A DNA stretch of 41,441 nt from Acidobacteriota bacterium (GCA_003225215.1 QIBC01000105.1:1-41441); one strand, 5' to 3'. Shown: positions 7,938 to 16,589, numbered from the stretch's first letter. Numbers and translations: made by a program. The notes: generated by a model from the letters alone, not told the origin.

Positions 7938-9230
7938 ATGAGAAACCATCTCAGAAGCTATTTCAGGATCTTCGCCGCGCTAGCGCTGGTGTGTGTGCTA
8001 GGCGCCGTTACACATGTGCTGAGCCAGGGAAGCTCGCAAGCCCCCACCGGATTCAGCACTCCAACCCTCAATACCGACCCGGGATCGCAAAGCTTCAGTA
8101 ATGGCTTTCCCGAACCCTCGGGCGACACGTTTGGGAATGACCAATCGCATTTCGAAGAACAGGATGGCGTCGACAATGGACTGGGTCCGCTGTACAACGC
8201 TCAATCCTGCGTAAGCTGCCATCAGAACCCGGTGACAGGCGGAATCAGTCAGGTAACTGAGTTGCGAGTGGGTCATAACGACGGCAACGGCAACTTTGTG
8301 AATCCGTCGATCAGCATCAACGATGGGCAGAACACAGTGCCCAATCGCTCGCTGGTCAACGATCGTGCAACCTGCCCGCAAGCACAGGAACGCACGCCGG
8401 GAAGCGAAAACATCCGAACTTTCCGGACCTCTCTCAACACTCTTGGCGATGGCTTTGTAGAGTCGATTGACAGCAACACCTTGGTCGCGATCGCCAACAA
8501 CCAGCCATCCCAAAGTGGAGGACAGATCGAGGGAGAGTTCATTCAGGTACCGGTGCTCGAAGCTCCGGGGCACAGTCGGGGTGGCCGCTTCGGATGGAAG
8601 AACCAGCACGCCAGCTTGCTGTCGTTTTCCAGTGATGCTTATCTGAACGAACAAGGCGTCACCAACCGGTTGAATCCAACCGACACCACTACAGTCTGCA
8701 AAACTACACCCGATCCGGAAGATACGAATGGCGCCGATGGAATGGCCGACATCGACCACTTCGCGATCTTCATGCGAGCCACCAAAGCGCCACCGGTCGA
8801 TTCAGTATTGCTCGCGACCAACGACGCACAAACCGGACAACAGTTGTTCAGCGCTATCGGCTGCAACATCTGCCATGTCACTTCGATCACTACCGCCCCT
8901 GCGGGAACGGTGATCAATGGTGGCGCGTTTGTTGTGCCGGCCGCTTTGGGGAATAAGATCATCCATCCCTTTAGCGATTTTCTGCTGCATAACGTCGGAA
9001 CCGGCGACGGCATCGTCCAGAACGGACCTGCCGACACCGCCAACAAGATGCGCACTGCTCCGCTGTGGGGCGTGCGTACACGCGATCGCTTAATGCACGA
9101 CGGCGAATCGCTCACCCGCAACGAGGCGATCCTGCGCCACGCGGGAGAAGCAACCTTCGTCATCAACAACTATCGCAACCTGAGCACAACTCAGAAGAAC
9201 CAATTGATTACGTTCCTCAACTCTCTCTAA
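7938..9230 (+). CDS. Di-heme oxidoreductase family (DHOR) cytochrome c
   Basis: Exported c-type cytochrome of 430 aa. ATG 7938 is preceded by AAGGAG with 7 nt spacing, which favours it over the upstream GTG at 7905. A signal peptide is present (RNHLRSYFRIFAALALVCVLGAVTHVLS). Two CxxCH haem-attachment motifs are visible: GPLYNAQSCVSCHQNP in the N-terminal part and IGCNICHVT in the C-terminal part. The C-terminal APLWGVRTRDRLMHDGES and AILRHAGEA segments are diagnostic of the DHOR/thiol-oxidoreductase family, distantly related to bacterial cytochrome c peroxidase (MauG-like). The reaction is not established; a periplasmic redox role is expected. It is followed after 63 bp by an exported protein gene with its own strong ribosome-binding site. 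Confidence 0.9.
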   Translation: MRNHLRSYFRIFAALALVCVLGAVTHVLSQGSSQAPTGFSTPTLNTDPGSQSFSNGFPEPSGDTFGNDQSHFEEQDGVDNGLGPLYNAQSCVSCHQNPVTGGISQVTELRVGHNDGNGNFVNPSISINDGQNTVPNRSLVNDRATCPQAQERTPGSENIRTFRTSLNTLGDGFVESIDSNTLVAIANNQPSQSGGQIEGEFIQVPVLEAPGHSRGGRFGWKNQHASLLSFSSDAYLNEQGVTNRLNPTDTTTVCKTTPDPEDTNGADGMADIDHFAIFMRATKAPPVDSVLLATNDAQTGQQLFSAIGCNICHVTSITTAPAGTVINGGAFVVPAALGNKIIHPFSDFLLHNVGTGDGIVQNGPADTANKMRTAPLWGVRTRDRLMHDGESLTRNEAILRHAGEATFVINNYRNLSTTQKNQLITFLNSL

Positions 9231-9250
9231 GCGAGAGCCTATCTGGGCGA

Positions 9251-9271
9251 GGCGGAGCGAAAATCTCCGCC
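9251..9271. repeat. Intergenic hairpin GGCGGAG/CTCCGCC
   Basis: A perfect 7-bp stem around CGAAAAT in the gap after the cytochrome gene, with no T-run. The following GCCCGGAGTG (9273-9282) recurs exactly at 10111-10120, so both belong to one small repeat family (family B). Confidence 0.6.
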
Positions 9272-9293
9272 CTGCCCGGAGTGGAGGCCCTAC

Positions 9294-9986
9294 ATGAGAA
9301 TCTTTTACTTAGTTGTCCTCGGAACCGTAGTTCTGTTGTGGTACTCCATCAACCACGCGCGCTTGACTTCAGAACAACCTGTGTCCCAACAAGTCACGGC
9401 GAATCCTCACCACGCGAGCTCGGAAAAAACGATTTCGTCGCCCGCGACCGAAGCCGAGGTAAACGCTGCATTGCATCGCATCTTCGCAGATACAGTCCGG
9501 GGCGCTTCGCACGAGCAGTGGTTCACCACCGGCGATTTCAACGGAGACGGCTCAACCGATCTGGCCGCAGTCGTGCTCCCCAACAGCTCAGACTTGAAGA
9601 TGCTTAACGATCCACTCGCGAACTGGACAATTCAGGACGCAACTCACGCTTTCTTTCCACCAGCGGACCAGCGGGTAGTCTTCATGCCGCCAAAACCAAA
9701 ACCTCAGTCAGCCCACTCCAATGAACTGTTGCTGGCAGTCATCCACGGTTACGGGCCGAACGGCTGGCGCGATCCCAACGCTAAGCAGGCTTATTTGGTG
9801 CGCCACGCGGGAAATGGGCCGATTCAATCCCGGCCTGCACCAGATGGCATGGATGGAGCTCCCGCTTCGATCACGCGCTCCGAAATTATTTTCGAGCCAC
9901 AAGGAGAGCCAGGGTTCCTGTTCTGGACAGGATGGCAATATGCCTGGAGATCCCAGCCAAGTAACGGTGGGAAGGCAGGGGTTTGA
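9294..9986 (+). CDS. Exported protein with FG-GAP-like calcium motif
   Basis: Protein of 230 aa. ATG 9294 has GGAGG with 6 nt spacing. The N-terminus is a signal peptide or anchor (RIFYLVVLGTVVLLWYSINHA). A single TGDFNGDGSTDLAAVVLP segment at about residues 81-98 matches the DxNxDGxxD Ca-binding repeat of FG-GAP/VCBS propeller proteins. The rest resembles lone-repeat lipid- or surface-associated proteins: VIHGYGPNGWRDPNAKQAYL, then GMDGAPASITRSEIIFEPQG and a terminal GFLFWTGWQYAWR. The function is unknown. Its position directly after the cytochrome suggests possible co-expression, but the intervening hairpin and strong Shine-Dalgarno leave this open. Confidence 0.75.
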   Translation: MRIFYLVVLGTVVLLWYSINHARLTSEQPVSQQVTANPHHASSEKTISSPATEAEVNAALHRIFADTVRGASHEQWFTTGDFNGDGSTDLAAVVLPNSSDLKMLNDPLANWTIQDATHAFFPPADQRVVFMPPKPKPQSAHSNELLLAVIHGYGPNGWRDPNAKQAYLVRHAGNGPIQSRPAPDGMDGAPASITRSEIIFEPQGEPGFLFWTGWQYAWRSQPSNGGKAGV

Positions 9987-9996
9987 AGCCCCCGCC
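9974..9996 (+). terminator. GC-rich hairpin at the end of the FG-GAP-like gene
   Basis: The stem GGC-a-GGGG / CCCC-c-GCC around TTTGAAG overlaps the TGA stop codon. There is no T-run, so it is a possible intrinsic or Rho-assisted stop, or simply another palindrome of this repeat-rich gap. Confidence 0.4.
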
Positions 9997-10414
9997 AGCG
10001 TAATGGTAGAAACGCAGCATGCTGCAGGGCTGTCCAGATTAACTCCTGTCAACAAGAACACGATGTCGTCCCAGGGCAGTGCCACGCCCTTTGCGGCACA
10101 TCTGAAAAAAGCCCGGAGTGAAACTCCGGGCATGCAAATGACGCATTCGAGTCCCGCGTCGTTTTGCGGGAGGACTGGATTGATTTCCGCCGGGAAAGGC
10201 AATTCAGCCGTCGGGCCGAAAACCGGACTCGATCCGGAACAACGTCCACCCCGGGGTTGCGCCACGGGGCTATTCTCAACCGTGCCGTAAAAAGCGCGGC
10301 AGTGCCCTCGGATGGCAAAACTAATTTGGACATCCCGCAGCTGCTGCATCTCTACCAACTGTATTTCCTGCGACCTTACAGTCATGCATCCGTCTAAAAT
10401 GAGATAGTTGCGCA
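9987..10414. repeat. Repeat-rich gene-free region
   Basis: About 430 bp without a credible gene. It carries a degenerate family A palindrome (10006-10025, core ACGCAGCATGCTGC). It also carries a perfect hairpin, GCCCGGAGT-GAA-ACTCCGGGC, at 10111-10131. GC-rich snippets such as GGCAGTGCCACGCCC (10075-10089) and GGGTTGCGCCACGGGGC look like palindrome debris. The promoter of the ABC exporter gene should lie near its right end. Confidence 0.6.
10111..10131. repeat. Family B hairpin
   Basis: A perfect 9-bp stem, GCCCGGAGT / ACTCCGGGC, with the 3-nt loop GAA. It shares the 10-mer GCCCGGAGTG with 9273-9282. Confidence 0.8.
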
Positions 10415-11025
10415 ATGGCAGAAGCCCATCAGGAAGAAGAGGTATTAGGAAAAGCGTATGACAGCCGTTTGATGAAGCGGCTGCTCGCCTATCTGGTTCC
10501 GTACAAATGGCAAACGATTCTGGCCTTGGTAGCGATTGTGCTCAAGGCGTTTGCCGACGTCATTGGCCCTTACCTCACCAAAACCGCGGTCGATAAGTAC
10601 CTCGCAAGCGGCTCGGCAGGCAGCCGAAGCACGCTGCTCGATCCCTGGCTCAGTTCCGAACCCCTGGTCGGCATTGGACAGATCGCGGCCATTTATGTCA
10701 CGGCTCTGCTGCTGAGCTTCGCCTTCGAGTTCATCCAGACCTACTTCATGCAGTGGACCGGACAGAAAGCGATGTTCGATCTCCGCAGTGAGATCTTCCG
10801 TCATCTGCAAAAACTGCACGTGGGATTCTTCGATCGCAATCCGGTTGGTCGTCTAGTCACACGGGTTACGACAGATGTGGATGCGCTGAACGAAATGTTC
10901 ACCGCCGGCGTGGTGTCGATCTTTGAAGACGTGTTCGTCCTGGCGGGCATTGTGGTCATCATGCTGCGGATGAAGTGGTGGCTCGCGCTCATCACTTTTG
11001 CGGTGCTGCCTCTCATCTTCTGGGC

Positions 11026-11225
11026 GACGATGATCTTGTCGGCGCGCTGCACCGTCGAGAGCCGGTGCGCGATGATGATCGACGTCCGTCCTTCGACCAT
11101 TCGCGTGAGGGCTTCGCGTACGCGGAGTTCCGTATCGGTATCGACGCTGGAAGTAGCCTCGTCGAGGATGAGAATCTTGGGCTGATGCGCCAGCGCGCGC
11201 GCGAACGAGATGAGCTGTTTTTGTC
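11026..11225 (-). repeat. Left arm of a perfect 200-bp inverted repeat
   Basis: The reverse complement of 11790-11989, identical over all 200 bases as far as can be read, with divergence immediately outside both ends. In this arm the ATPase segment from [10 protein letters not shown] to ADKIIV reads on the minus strand. The loop between the arms is 564 bp. Confidence 0.93.
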
Positions 11226-11789
11226 GGATCTTCAAGCTGCTGGATACTGCACCCGAAGTGCTGAGTCCCGCGACACCCCGCCGCGTCGATGGCCCGGGAC
11301 GCATTGAATTCGAGAATGTCTGGTTCGCTTATAACCGGGTGCAAGCGCGCAAGCGCGACGCCAACGGACACCCAGCGGAGGTCGCGCCCGAGCCGCCCAC
11401 AGAACCCGACTGGGTGCTGCGCAATGTCTCGTTCACGATTGAACCCGGAGAGACTGTCGCAATTGTCGGGCACACCGGTGCAGGGAAAACCACGATCATC
11501 TCGCTCCTGCTGCGCTTCTACGACATTCAACGCGGCGCAATCCGCATCGACGACGTGGACATCCGCGACATGGATGTCGCCGAGGTGCGCCGCCGCTTCG
11601 GCGTCGTGCTGCAGGATCCATTTCTCTTCTCCGGGACCATCGCGGACAACATTCGCCTCGGTTCAGAATGGGTCACGAAAGAAATGCTCGAGCAGGCCGC
11701 CGAGGACGTGAATATCGGCGAGTTCATCCGGAGCTTGCCTGGAGGCTTCGACGAGGCTGTACGCGAACGCGGCAGCACGCTTTCCACAG

Positions 11790-11989
11790 GACAAAAACAG
11801 CTCATCTCGTTCGCGCGCGCGCTGGCGCATCAGCCCAAGATTCTCATCCTCGACGAGGCTACTTCCAGCGTCGATACCGATACGGAACTCCGCGTACGCG
11901 AAGCCCTCACGCGAATGGTCGAAGGACGGACGTCGATCATCATCGCGCACCGGCTCTCGACGGTGCAGCGCGCCGACAAGATCATCGTC
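11790..11989 (+). repeat. Right arm of the 200-bp inverted repeat
   Basis: The sense copy, in its natural context at the left edge (STLSTGQ flows into [10 protein letters not shown]), but cut at the right edge, where the sequence passes directly into the 3' end of the oppositely oriented oxidoreductase gene. Confidence 0.93.
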
Positions 11990-13098
11990 TTCACCTGCAC
12001 GCGCTTGCCGGTGCGGGCGGCCTCGTAGATGGCGGTGACGATCTGCATGTCGCGGCGGCCGAGTTCGCCTGGGACACTAGTATCGCGACCAGTACGGACG
12101 CAATCGGCGAAGTCGTCCATATGTGCCGCCTGTTGACTCATGGCGGGAAAATTTAATGGACCGCGACTGGTCTGGCAGGCGATACCGCTATAGGAGAAGG
12201 CTGGGTCGAAATCCATCCAGCCTTTCGCGCCTTCTACGCGGAATCGGTTGGCTGACTGGTTGTAGCTCGTCGCGGCATCGCATTTGGCGCCGTTGGGAAA
12301 CTCCATGGTCCAGCGAATCGTCTCTTCGACTTCATTAAAGAGATCGGGTTTGGTTTTGGGCTCCTCGTGGGCCGTGACTGCGATGGGAGCAACGCCGTTT
12401 GCGGCCATGCAAGTGCCGTGCAGGACGTAAATGCCCACATCCATCAGCGGGCCGCCGCCAGCCAGCTTTTTGTCGACGCGCCAGGCGCGCGCGCCGAAGA
12501 CAAAGCTGAAAGCGCCGTTTATCTTCGTGAATGGTCCAAAATCCTGCTCGCGTGCGTGGCGCATCAGCTCGCGGTGATATGGATCGAAGTGCAGGCGATA
12601 GCCGATCGCGAGTTTCACCTTAGCGGCTTTGCAGGCTGCGATCATGCGGTCGCAGTCGGCAACTGAAGTCGCCATCGGCTTCTCGGAGATGACGTGTTTG
12701 CCCGCCTTGGCTGCGCGGATGGTGAACTCCGGATGCAGCGCCGGAGGCGTGACCACGTAGACGATGTCGATGTCGGAGTTGTCGGCGATGCGGTCGAAGT
12801 TCTCGTAGTTGTAGATGTTCTTCCTGTTCAGGCCGTATTCGGCTGCCCAACGCTCTCCCTTTTCGGGATGTCCGGTGACGACGCCGGCGAGATAGCAGTT
12901 CTTGGTCTCGCGCAGCGCGGGACCAAGTTCGCCGGAAGCGTATCCTCCCAGCCCAAGCAGTGCCACGCCGATTTTGCGTCCGGCCGCTTTGCTCTGCCCG
13001 TGAAGTCCGGTCGTAGCTAAAGCAGCGCCAGCCCAGGCCAAGTCCCGCAGGAACTCGCGTCGTGACCGCAAAGCAAAATCGTTCGTCCGCTTCTTCAT
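11990..13098 (-). CDS. Tat-exported Gfo/Idh/MocA family oxidoreductase
   Basis: NAD(P)-dependent oxidoreductase of the glucose-fructose oxidoreductase family, about 369 aa. ATG 13098 ([20 protein letters not shown]) is chosen because it places a twin-arginine motif, RSRREFL, directly before a hydrophobic stretch ([12 protein letters not shown]), indicating export of a folded, cofactor-loaded protein. The Rossmann motif [13 protein letters not shown] is at about 44-55, the characteristic EKP motif ([10 protein letters not shown]) at about 139-141, and [15 protein letters not shown] in the C-terminal domain. The natural C-terminus is near TGKRVQVK. The open frame then runs on to 11830 through the neighbouring ABC sequence, adding about 50 foreign residues with no native stop codon. 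The substrate is probably a sugar. Confidence 0.88.
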
Positions 13099-13382
13099 TT
13101 GACCGCGAATTGTACTACCCCTGGAAACAATAGAGGAAAAGAGAAGAGGAAACGGCACTGGAGTTTCAAGTCTTGAGTTCGAGCTTCGATGGAAGCCTCA
13201 GCCGTTGTCCGAGCATCTCCAACAAGCGGTTTTCCACTGCGAGCGACGGTACGAATGTTGACACGAAGGACGGAGTAGCAGTAGCAGGGAAAAATGCGCG
13301 CTAAAAGCTTCCAACTCCCAGCTAACAGCAAACGGCGACACCAGCAAGAAACCTACTTGGACCTTGGAAAATCCTCCCCCCA

Positions 13383-13431
13383 AACACAACATGTTCGATT
13401 GCTCGATGTCGGCAATCGAACATGTTGTGTT
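13383..13431. repeat. Perfect 20-bp-stem hairpin
   Basis: The arms at 13383-13402 and 13412-13431 are exact reverse complements (left arm AACACAACATGTTCGATTGC), with a 9-nt loop TCGATGTCG. No T-run follows on either strand, so it is unlikely to be an ordinary terminator. Confidence 0.9.
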
Positions 13432-13545
13432 GCGGAGAAGGTTGATCTCCATCTAAGTCCTTTAGACGGAGAATTTGCATAAAAAAGGGGGGGTACCGTT
13501 TGATCGGCTTATCGGGCGATTGGGTTGAGGAAAACGAGCACAAGC

Positions 13546-13576
13546 AGAAGACAGAAGCTGCCGGCTTCTGTCTTCT
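13546..13576. repeat. Perfect 13-bp-stem hairpin, possible terminator for the minus-strand gene
   Basis: AGAAGACAGAAGC and its reverse complement enclose TGCCG. It begins 31 bp beyond the stop of the minus-strand gene that ends at 13608. Only a weak T-rich tail follows on that strand. Confidence 0.65.
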
Positions 13577-13607
13577 GGTGAAAGTCCCGAGGTACTTACT
13601 GTCTCTT

Positions 13608-14201
13608 TCAGGAAGCTCGGCGACGTGTTTCGTCGCGGTCAATGTCGTCGCGCCGGATAACATCGGGCTCGCGTGGAGAACGCCAGCGAGGATCTCTTTC
13701 ATCGATGTCGGTTTCGGCGCGATTTCTACCAGAGAGTGCGCTGATCAGGGCGATGATGGCGATGACTCCCACCGCGATCCAGAGCCAGGGAGCGGTTCCG
13801 CGGGTTCCCGTATTGGGATTTCTGGCCGGAGCGTGCGGACTGGCGGGATTGCTTCCGGTGTCGTCCCGCTTGACGCCGTTAGTGTCACTGCTATCGGGCG
13901 GATTGGCGCTGCGATTGTCAGCGTTCGGGCGCACGGCGCTTCCGTTGGCTTGTCCGTCGCGCGTGGCGGCGTTTGCCGGATTGCTGTCGCCAGGCAAAGC
14001 CTGGTTGGGAGTAGAGGGCGTGCGACTCGCCTGTCCTTGTGCGCTCGACGGCGAAGTGCCATTGCTGTTGGGCACCGCGCTCGTGCTGTTGCTGCTGGAC
14101 TGCGTTCCGCCGGCGGGCGCTTGGCCCGTTGCTGCGCCCTGCGCAAACGCCATAGCGCCGCTGAGTACGCACGCAGCAAAAAAAGTGAGAAGCCGATGCA
14201 T
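13608..14201 (-). CDS. Exported Ser/Asn/Pro-rich protein with a C-terminal membrane anchor
   Basis: Protein of 197 aa. ATG 14201 is preceded on the minus strand by GAGGAGG with good spacing, so the longer frame from 14291 is rejected. It has a signal peptide (HRLLTFFAACVLSGAMAFAQG). A low-complexity region of about 110 residues rich in Ser, Asn, Pro, Gly and Gln follows. One transmembrane helix (WLWIAVGVIAIIALISAL) leads to a short, highly charged cytoplasmic tail rich in Arg and Asp (RRDDIDRDETRRRAS). No known domain was recognised; a membrane-anchored envelope spacer is a guess. It lies just downstream of eutC on the same strand (103 bp gap) but has its own ribosome-binding site. Confidence 0.75.
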   Translation of the reverse strand: MHRLLTFFAACVLSGAMAFAQGAATGQAPAGGTQSSSNSTSAVPNSNGTSPSSAQGQASRTPSTPNQALPGDSNPANAATRDGQANGSAVRPNADNRSANPPDSSDTNGVKRDDTGSNPASPHAPARNPNTGTRGTAPWLWIAVGVIAIIALISALSGRNRAETDIDERDPRWRSPREPDVIRRDDIDRDETRRRAS

Positions 14202-14303
14202 GTTGCCTCCTCGGATTGTCTGGGTCTCTGCAAGGTAAGAATTGGGCTGGGGCGGCGCCGTTGCCATCTCCATAGGCGTTTTCTCGCCCATGAGAGTTGC
14301 GGA

Positions 14304-15071
14304 TTACCCGCCGATCTGCCCGGAGACTCCGGCCGGCAGCTCTTCCCTGATTTTCACACCGCCGGCTTTCGCTTGCATCATCTTCGCTGCCAGGCTCAGG
14401 ATCCGAGTTGCGGCTTCGTCGCTTTGGATTCCGCGGGAGTGGATGTTGGAGATCAGGTTGCGATCGGCATCGGTCTGTCCCGCTCTGGGACGATATGCCA
14501 TATAAGCAGAGAGGCTCTCGGCCGTCGCCAGTCCAGGACGCTCTCCGATCAGCAGCACGGCTACCCGCGGCCGGAGGAGATCGCCGACATCGTTCAGAAT
14601 ACCGACTCGGCAGAAGCGGACGGCAAAAGGCTTGCCGACACTCCATTGGCGCACAATTGCCCCCTGCATGAGGAGTGGCAGGAGTGCAGGAACTTGCACC
14701 GCGACCGCGGTCGTGGAGAGCCCGTCGCCGATCACGATCTGAAGGTCCGGTTCTGGGACACACGTGCTCAAGATCTTCTCCTCGGATATGGCAGAAAACC
14801 TTCGTCCCAAATCAGGACGCAACAAGAATTCATCCTTGGAAGCAGCCTGGGTTGGCACTTCGAAGATTCCGAACCTCTCGATGAGATCTCTGCCAAGATG
14901 CTGCTCCAGGTCGAAAGCAGTACGGACGGCATCGCGGGCCGCGGCATGCGCAGCGCGCAACTCGAGCTGCGTGCTCGTGCGATAAGCGCCGCCGCTGTGT
15001 CCGGCAAGCAGGCGCGCGGGAGTGCGCTCACGAATCTTTTCGACAATGCGAGCTGGGAGATCGCGGTCCAT
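14304..15071 (-). CDS. eutC: Ethanolamine ammonia-lyase small subunit
   Basis: Light chain of the adenosylcobalamin-dependent enzyme that splits ethanolamine into acetaldehyde and ammonia, 255 aa, normal length. Recognisable segments are TPARLLAGHSGGAYRTSTQLELRAAHA cut here as TPARLLAG and RTSTQLELRAAHAAARDAV near the N-terminus, VIGDGLSTTAV in the middle, then VLLIGERPGLATAESLSAYM and RAGQTDADRNLISNIHSRG in the C-terminal half. The last two are the strongest signatures of EutC. It starts 6 bp after the eutB stop codon, so the two subunits are translated from one message. No microcompartment shell, EutA reactivase or aldehyde dehydrogenase genes are nearby. Confidence 0.95.
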   Translation of the reverse strand: MDRDLPARIVEKIRERTPARLLAGHSGGAYRTSTQLELRAAHAAARDAVRTAFDLEQHLGRDLIERFGIFEVPTQAASKDEFLLRPDLGRRFSAISEEKILSTCVPEPDLQIVIGDGLSTTAVAVQVPALLPLLMQGAIVRQWSVGKPFAVRFCRVGILNDVGDLLRPRVAVLLIGERPGLATAESLSAYMAYRPRAGQTDADRNLISNIHSRGIQSDEAATRILSLAAKMMQAKAGGVKIREELPAGVSGQIGG

Positions 15072-15077
15072 GAAGTC

Positions 15078-16448
15078 TCAACAGCTCAGGAGCTCTTCGG
15101 CTTTGCTCATCAGTTCGCGCCGCATGGGTCCTTCGAGCATCGTGGGCTCGGAGTCGCGATACATGCCGCGGCTCTCGAGCCACTCGAGAAACTCCGGAGC
15201 TGGACGAAGATGGAAGATGCGGCGCATGGCCAGTGCGTCGTGATAACTGGTGGATTGATAGTTCAGCATGACATCGTCGGAGCATGGCACGCCCATGAAG
15301 TAGTTGCATCCGGCGGCGGAAAGAAGAACCAGCAGATTGTCAGCAGAGTTCTGATCGGCTTCGGCGTGGTTGGTGTAACACACATCGCAGCCCATCGGCA
15401 ATCCCAGCAACTTGCCCATGAAATGATCTTCGAGTCCGGCGCGGATGATCTGGCGCTCGTCGAAGAGGTATTCAGGACCGATGAATCCCACGACGCTGTT
15501 TACCAGCATTGGAGAAATTGTGCGCGCGATTCCGTAGGCTCGCGCCTCGAGCGTGAGCTGATCAATTCCGTGATGCGCTTCAGCAGAGAGCGCGCTGCCT
15601 TGTCCGGTTTCGAAGTACATGGCGTTGTCGCCGATCCAATGCACGTCGGTGCGCCGGCGATGATGCTCGCGCACACGCTCCTGCCCCTCGCGCAGCAACG
15701 ACAGATTGATGCCGAAGCTGCGATTCGCGTCTTCTGTTCCGGCAACCGATGGGAACAGCAGATCCACAGGAGCGCCGCGCTCCATGGCCGCCAGCTGCGT
15801 AGTGATGTGCGCAAGGCAACAGGTCTGTGTCGGAATCTCGTAAGTCGTGACCAGGCGTTGCAAAGCATGCAGGATCGCGGAAACGCTCTCGATGGAATCT
15901 GTCGCTGGATTTACGCCGATCACAGCGTCCCCACATCCGTAGAGCAAACCTTCGAATGCCGCAAGCAGTATGCCGCCTACGTCATCCGCCGGATGGTTCG
16001 GCTGCGTGCGAATCGCGAGCACTCCGGGCTGGCCGAGCGTGTTTCGGCAGCGAGTTATATTGCGAATCTTGGCCGCAGCGAGAACAAGATCTTTGTTGCT
16101 CATGATCTTCGCTACGGCGGCGGCCATCTCGGGCATGAGTCCCGGCTGCAACGACTTGAGGTTATCTCCGGAGATGAGATCGCTCAGAATGTGCTCGCGA
16201 AGCGCGCCAACTGTCATGCTGCGGATTGGCACAAAAGCGGTCTCGTCGAAGCTGTCATAAATAAGCCGGGTGACTTCGTCCTCGAGCAGGGGCTTCGCAA
16301 GAATCTCGGTAAGTTGCGTGTCGGCAAGCGCATACTTCGCTGCCACTCGCTCCTGCTCCGATCGCGCCGCGATTCCGGCAAGTTGATCCCCCGACTTTAC
16401 CTCGTTGGCTTTGGCAAACAGCTCCCGAAGATCAGCAAAGCGCGACAT
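15078..16448 (-). CDS. eutB: Ethanolamine ammonia-lyase large subunit
   Basis: Catalytic heavy chain (TIM barrel) of the B12-dependent ethanolamine ammonia-lyase, 456 aa, normal length. Characteristic stretches are MSNKDLVLAAAKIRNITRCR, RNTLGQPGVLAIRTQPNHPA, YGCGDAVIGVNPATDSIES, TQTCCLAHITTQL, YFETGQGSALSAEAHHGID, GFIGPEYLFDERQIIRAGLE and GCDVCYTNHAEADQNSADNL. The last holds the conserved region contacting substrate and cofactor. It is encoded upstream of eutC. The enzyme should let the cell use ethanolamine from membrane lipids as nitrogen source, and it needs imported or synthesised cobalamin. No cobalamin riboswitch was recognised upstream. Confidence 0.96.
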   Translation of the reverse strand: MSRFADLRELFAKANEVKSGDQLAGIAARSEQERVAAKYALADTQLTEILAKPLLEDEVTRLIYDSFDETAFVPIRSMTVGALREHILSDLISGDNLKSLQPGLMPEMAAAVAKIMSNKDLVLAAAKIRNITRCRNTLGQPGVLAIRTQPNHPADDVGGILLAAFEGLLYGCGDAVIGVNPATDSIESVSAILHALQRLVTTYEIPTQTCCLAHITTQLAAMERGAPVDLLFPSVAGTEDANRSFGINLSLLREGQERVREHHRRRTDVHWIGDNAMYFETGQGSALSAEAHHGIDQLTLEARAYGIARTISPMLVNSVVGFIGPEYLFDERQIIRAGLEDHFMGKLLGLPMGCDVCYTNHAEADQNSADNLLVLLSAAGCNYFMGVPCSDDVMLNYQSTSYHDALAMRRIFHLRPAPEFLEWLESRGMYRDSEPTMLEGPMRRELMSKAEELLSC

Positions 16449-16589
16449 AACTTTAGCGGACAGGTTACAAGGAACAGGCGTGTACGGCTAGTTATCTTAG
16501 TGACCCGAGGCCGCATCGATTGCGCACTTCTTGCATTGTTTTCAGGCTTTCCGCCCGGTTGCTTGGTGTCGCCTCTTTTCCTATTGGCT

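Larger units (their letters stand above)
10415..11989 (+). pseudogene. ABC exporter half-transporter, disrupted by an inverted duplication
   Basis: This is a lipid-A/multidrug-type ABC exporter (transmembrane domain followed by ATPase domain) that cannot be expressed as it stands. Bases 10415-11025 encode about 203 aa of the membrane domain, with three clear hydrophobic helices and the coupling-helix signature [20 protein letters not shown]. At 11026 the sequence switches to an inverted copy of the gene's own ATPase region, which ends in a stop at 11183-11185. From 11226 the sense strand resumes at [12 protein letters not shown], the normal linker before the ATPase domain. It contains Walker A (GHTGAGKTT), the Q-loop ([12 protein letters not shown]), the signature LSTGQKQ, Walker B ([12 protein letters not shown]) and the H-loop ([10 protein letters not shown]), and breaks off after ADKIIV at 11989. 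About 125 aa of the membrane domain and about 50 C-terminal residues are missing. A mis-assembly is a serious alternative. Confidence 0.85.
13099..13607. other. Gene-free region with two long hairpins
   Basis: About 510 bp upstream of the oxidoreductase and downstream of the minus-strand membrane protein gene. It holds two perfect hairpins (13383-13431 and 13546-13576), a homopolymer pair A6G7 at 13481-13493, and a degenerate ATCGG-rich stretch at 13502-13530 resembling the tandem repeat at 29343-29389. No credible coding frame was seen. Confidence 0.6.

Noticed and set aside
9987-10414. Small protein genes in overlapping short frames (for example 10049-10333 minus and 10164-10397 plus)
   Set aside because: They are built from palindromic repeats, lack ribosome-binding sites and show no family resemblance.
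10415-12028. Two separate genes: a short membrane protein and an independent ATPase subunit
   Set aside because: The segment from [12 protein letters not shown] is the normal exporter linker, and the C-terminal part of the first frame is antisense to the ATPase domain. A single disrupted gene explains both.
13481-13493. A6G7 homopolymer as a phase-variation tract
   Set aside because: It is not inside or near a start codon or promoter of any supported gene; a sequencing or polishing error is as likely.
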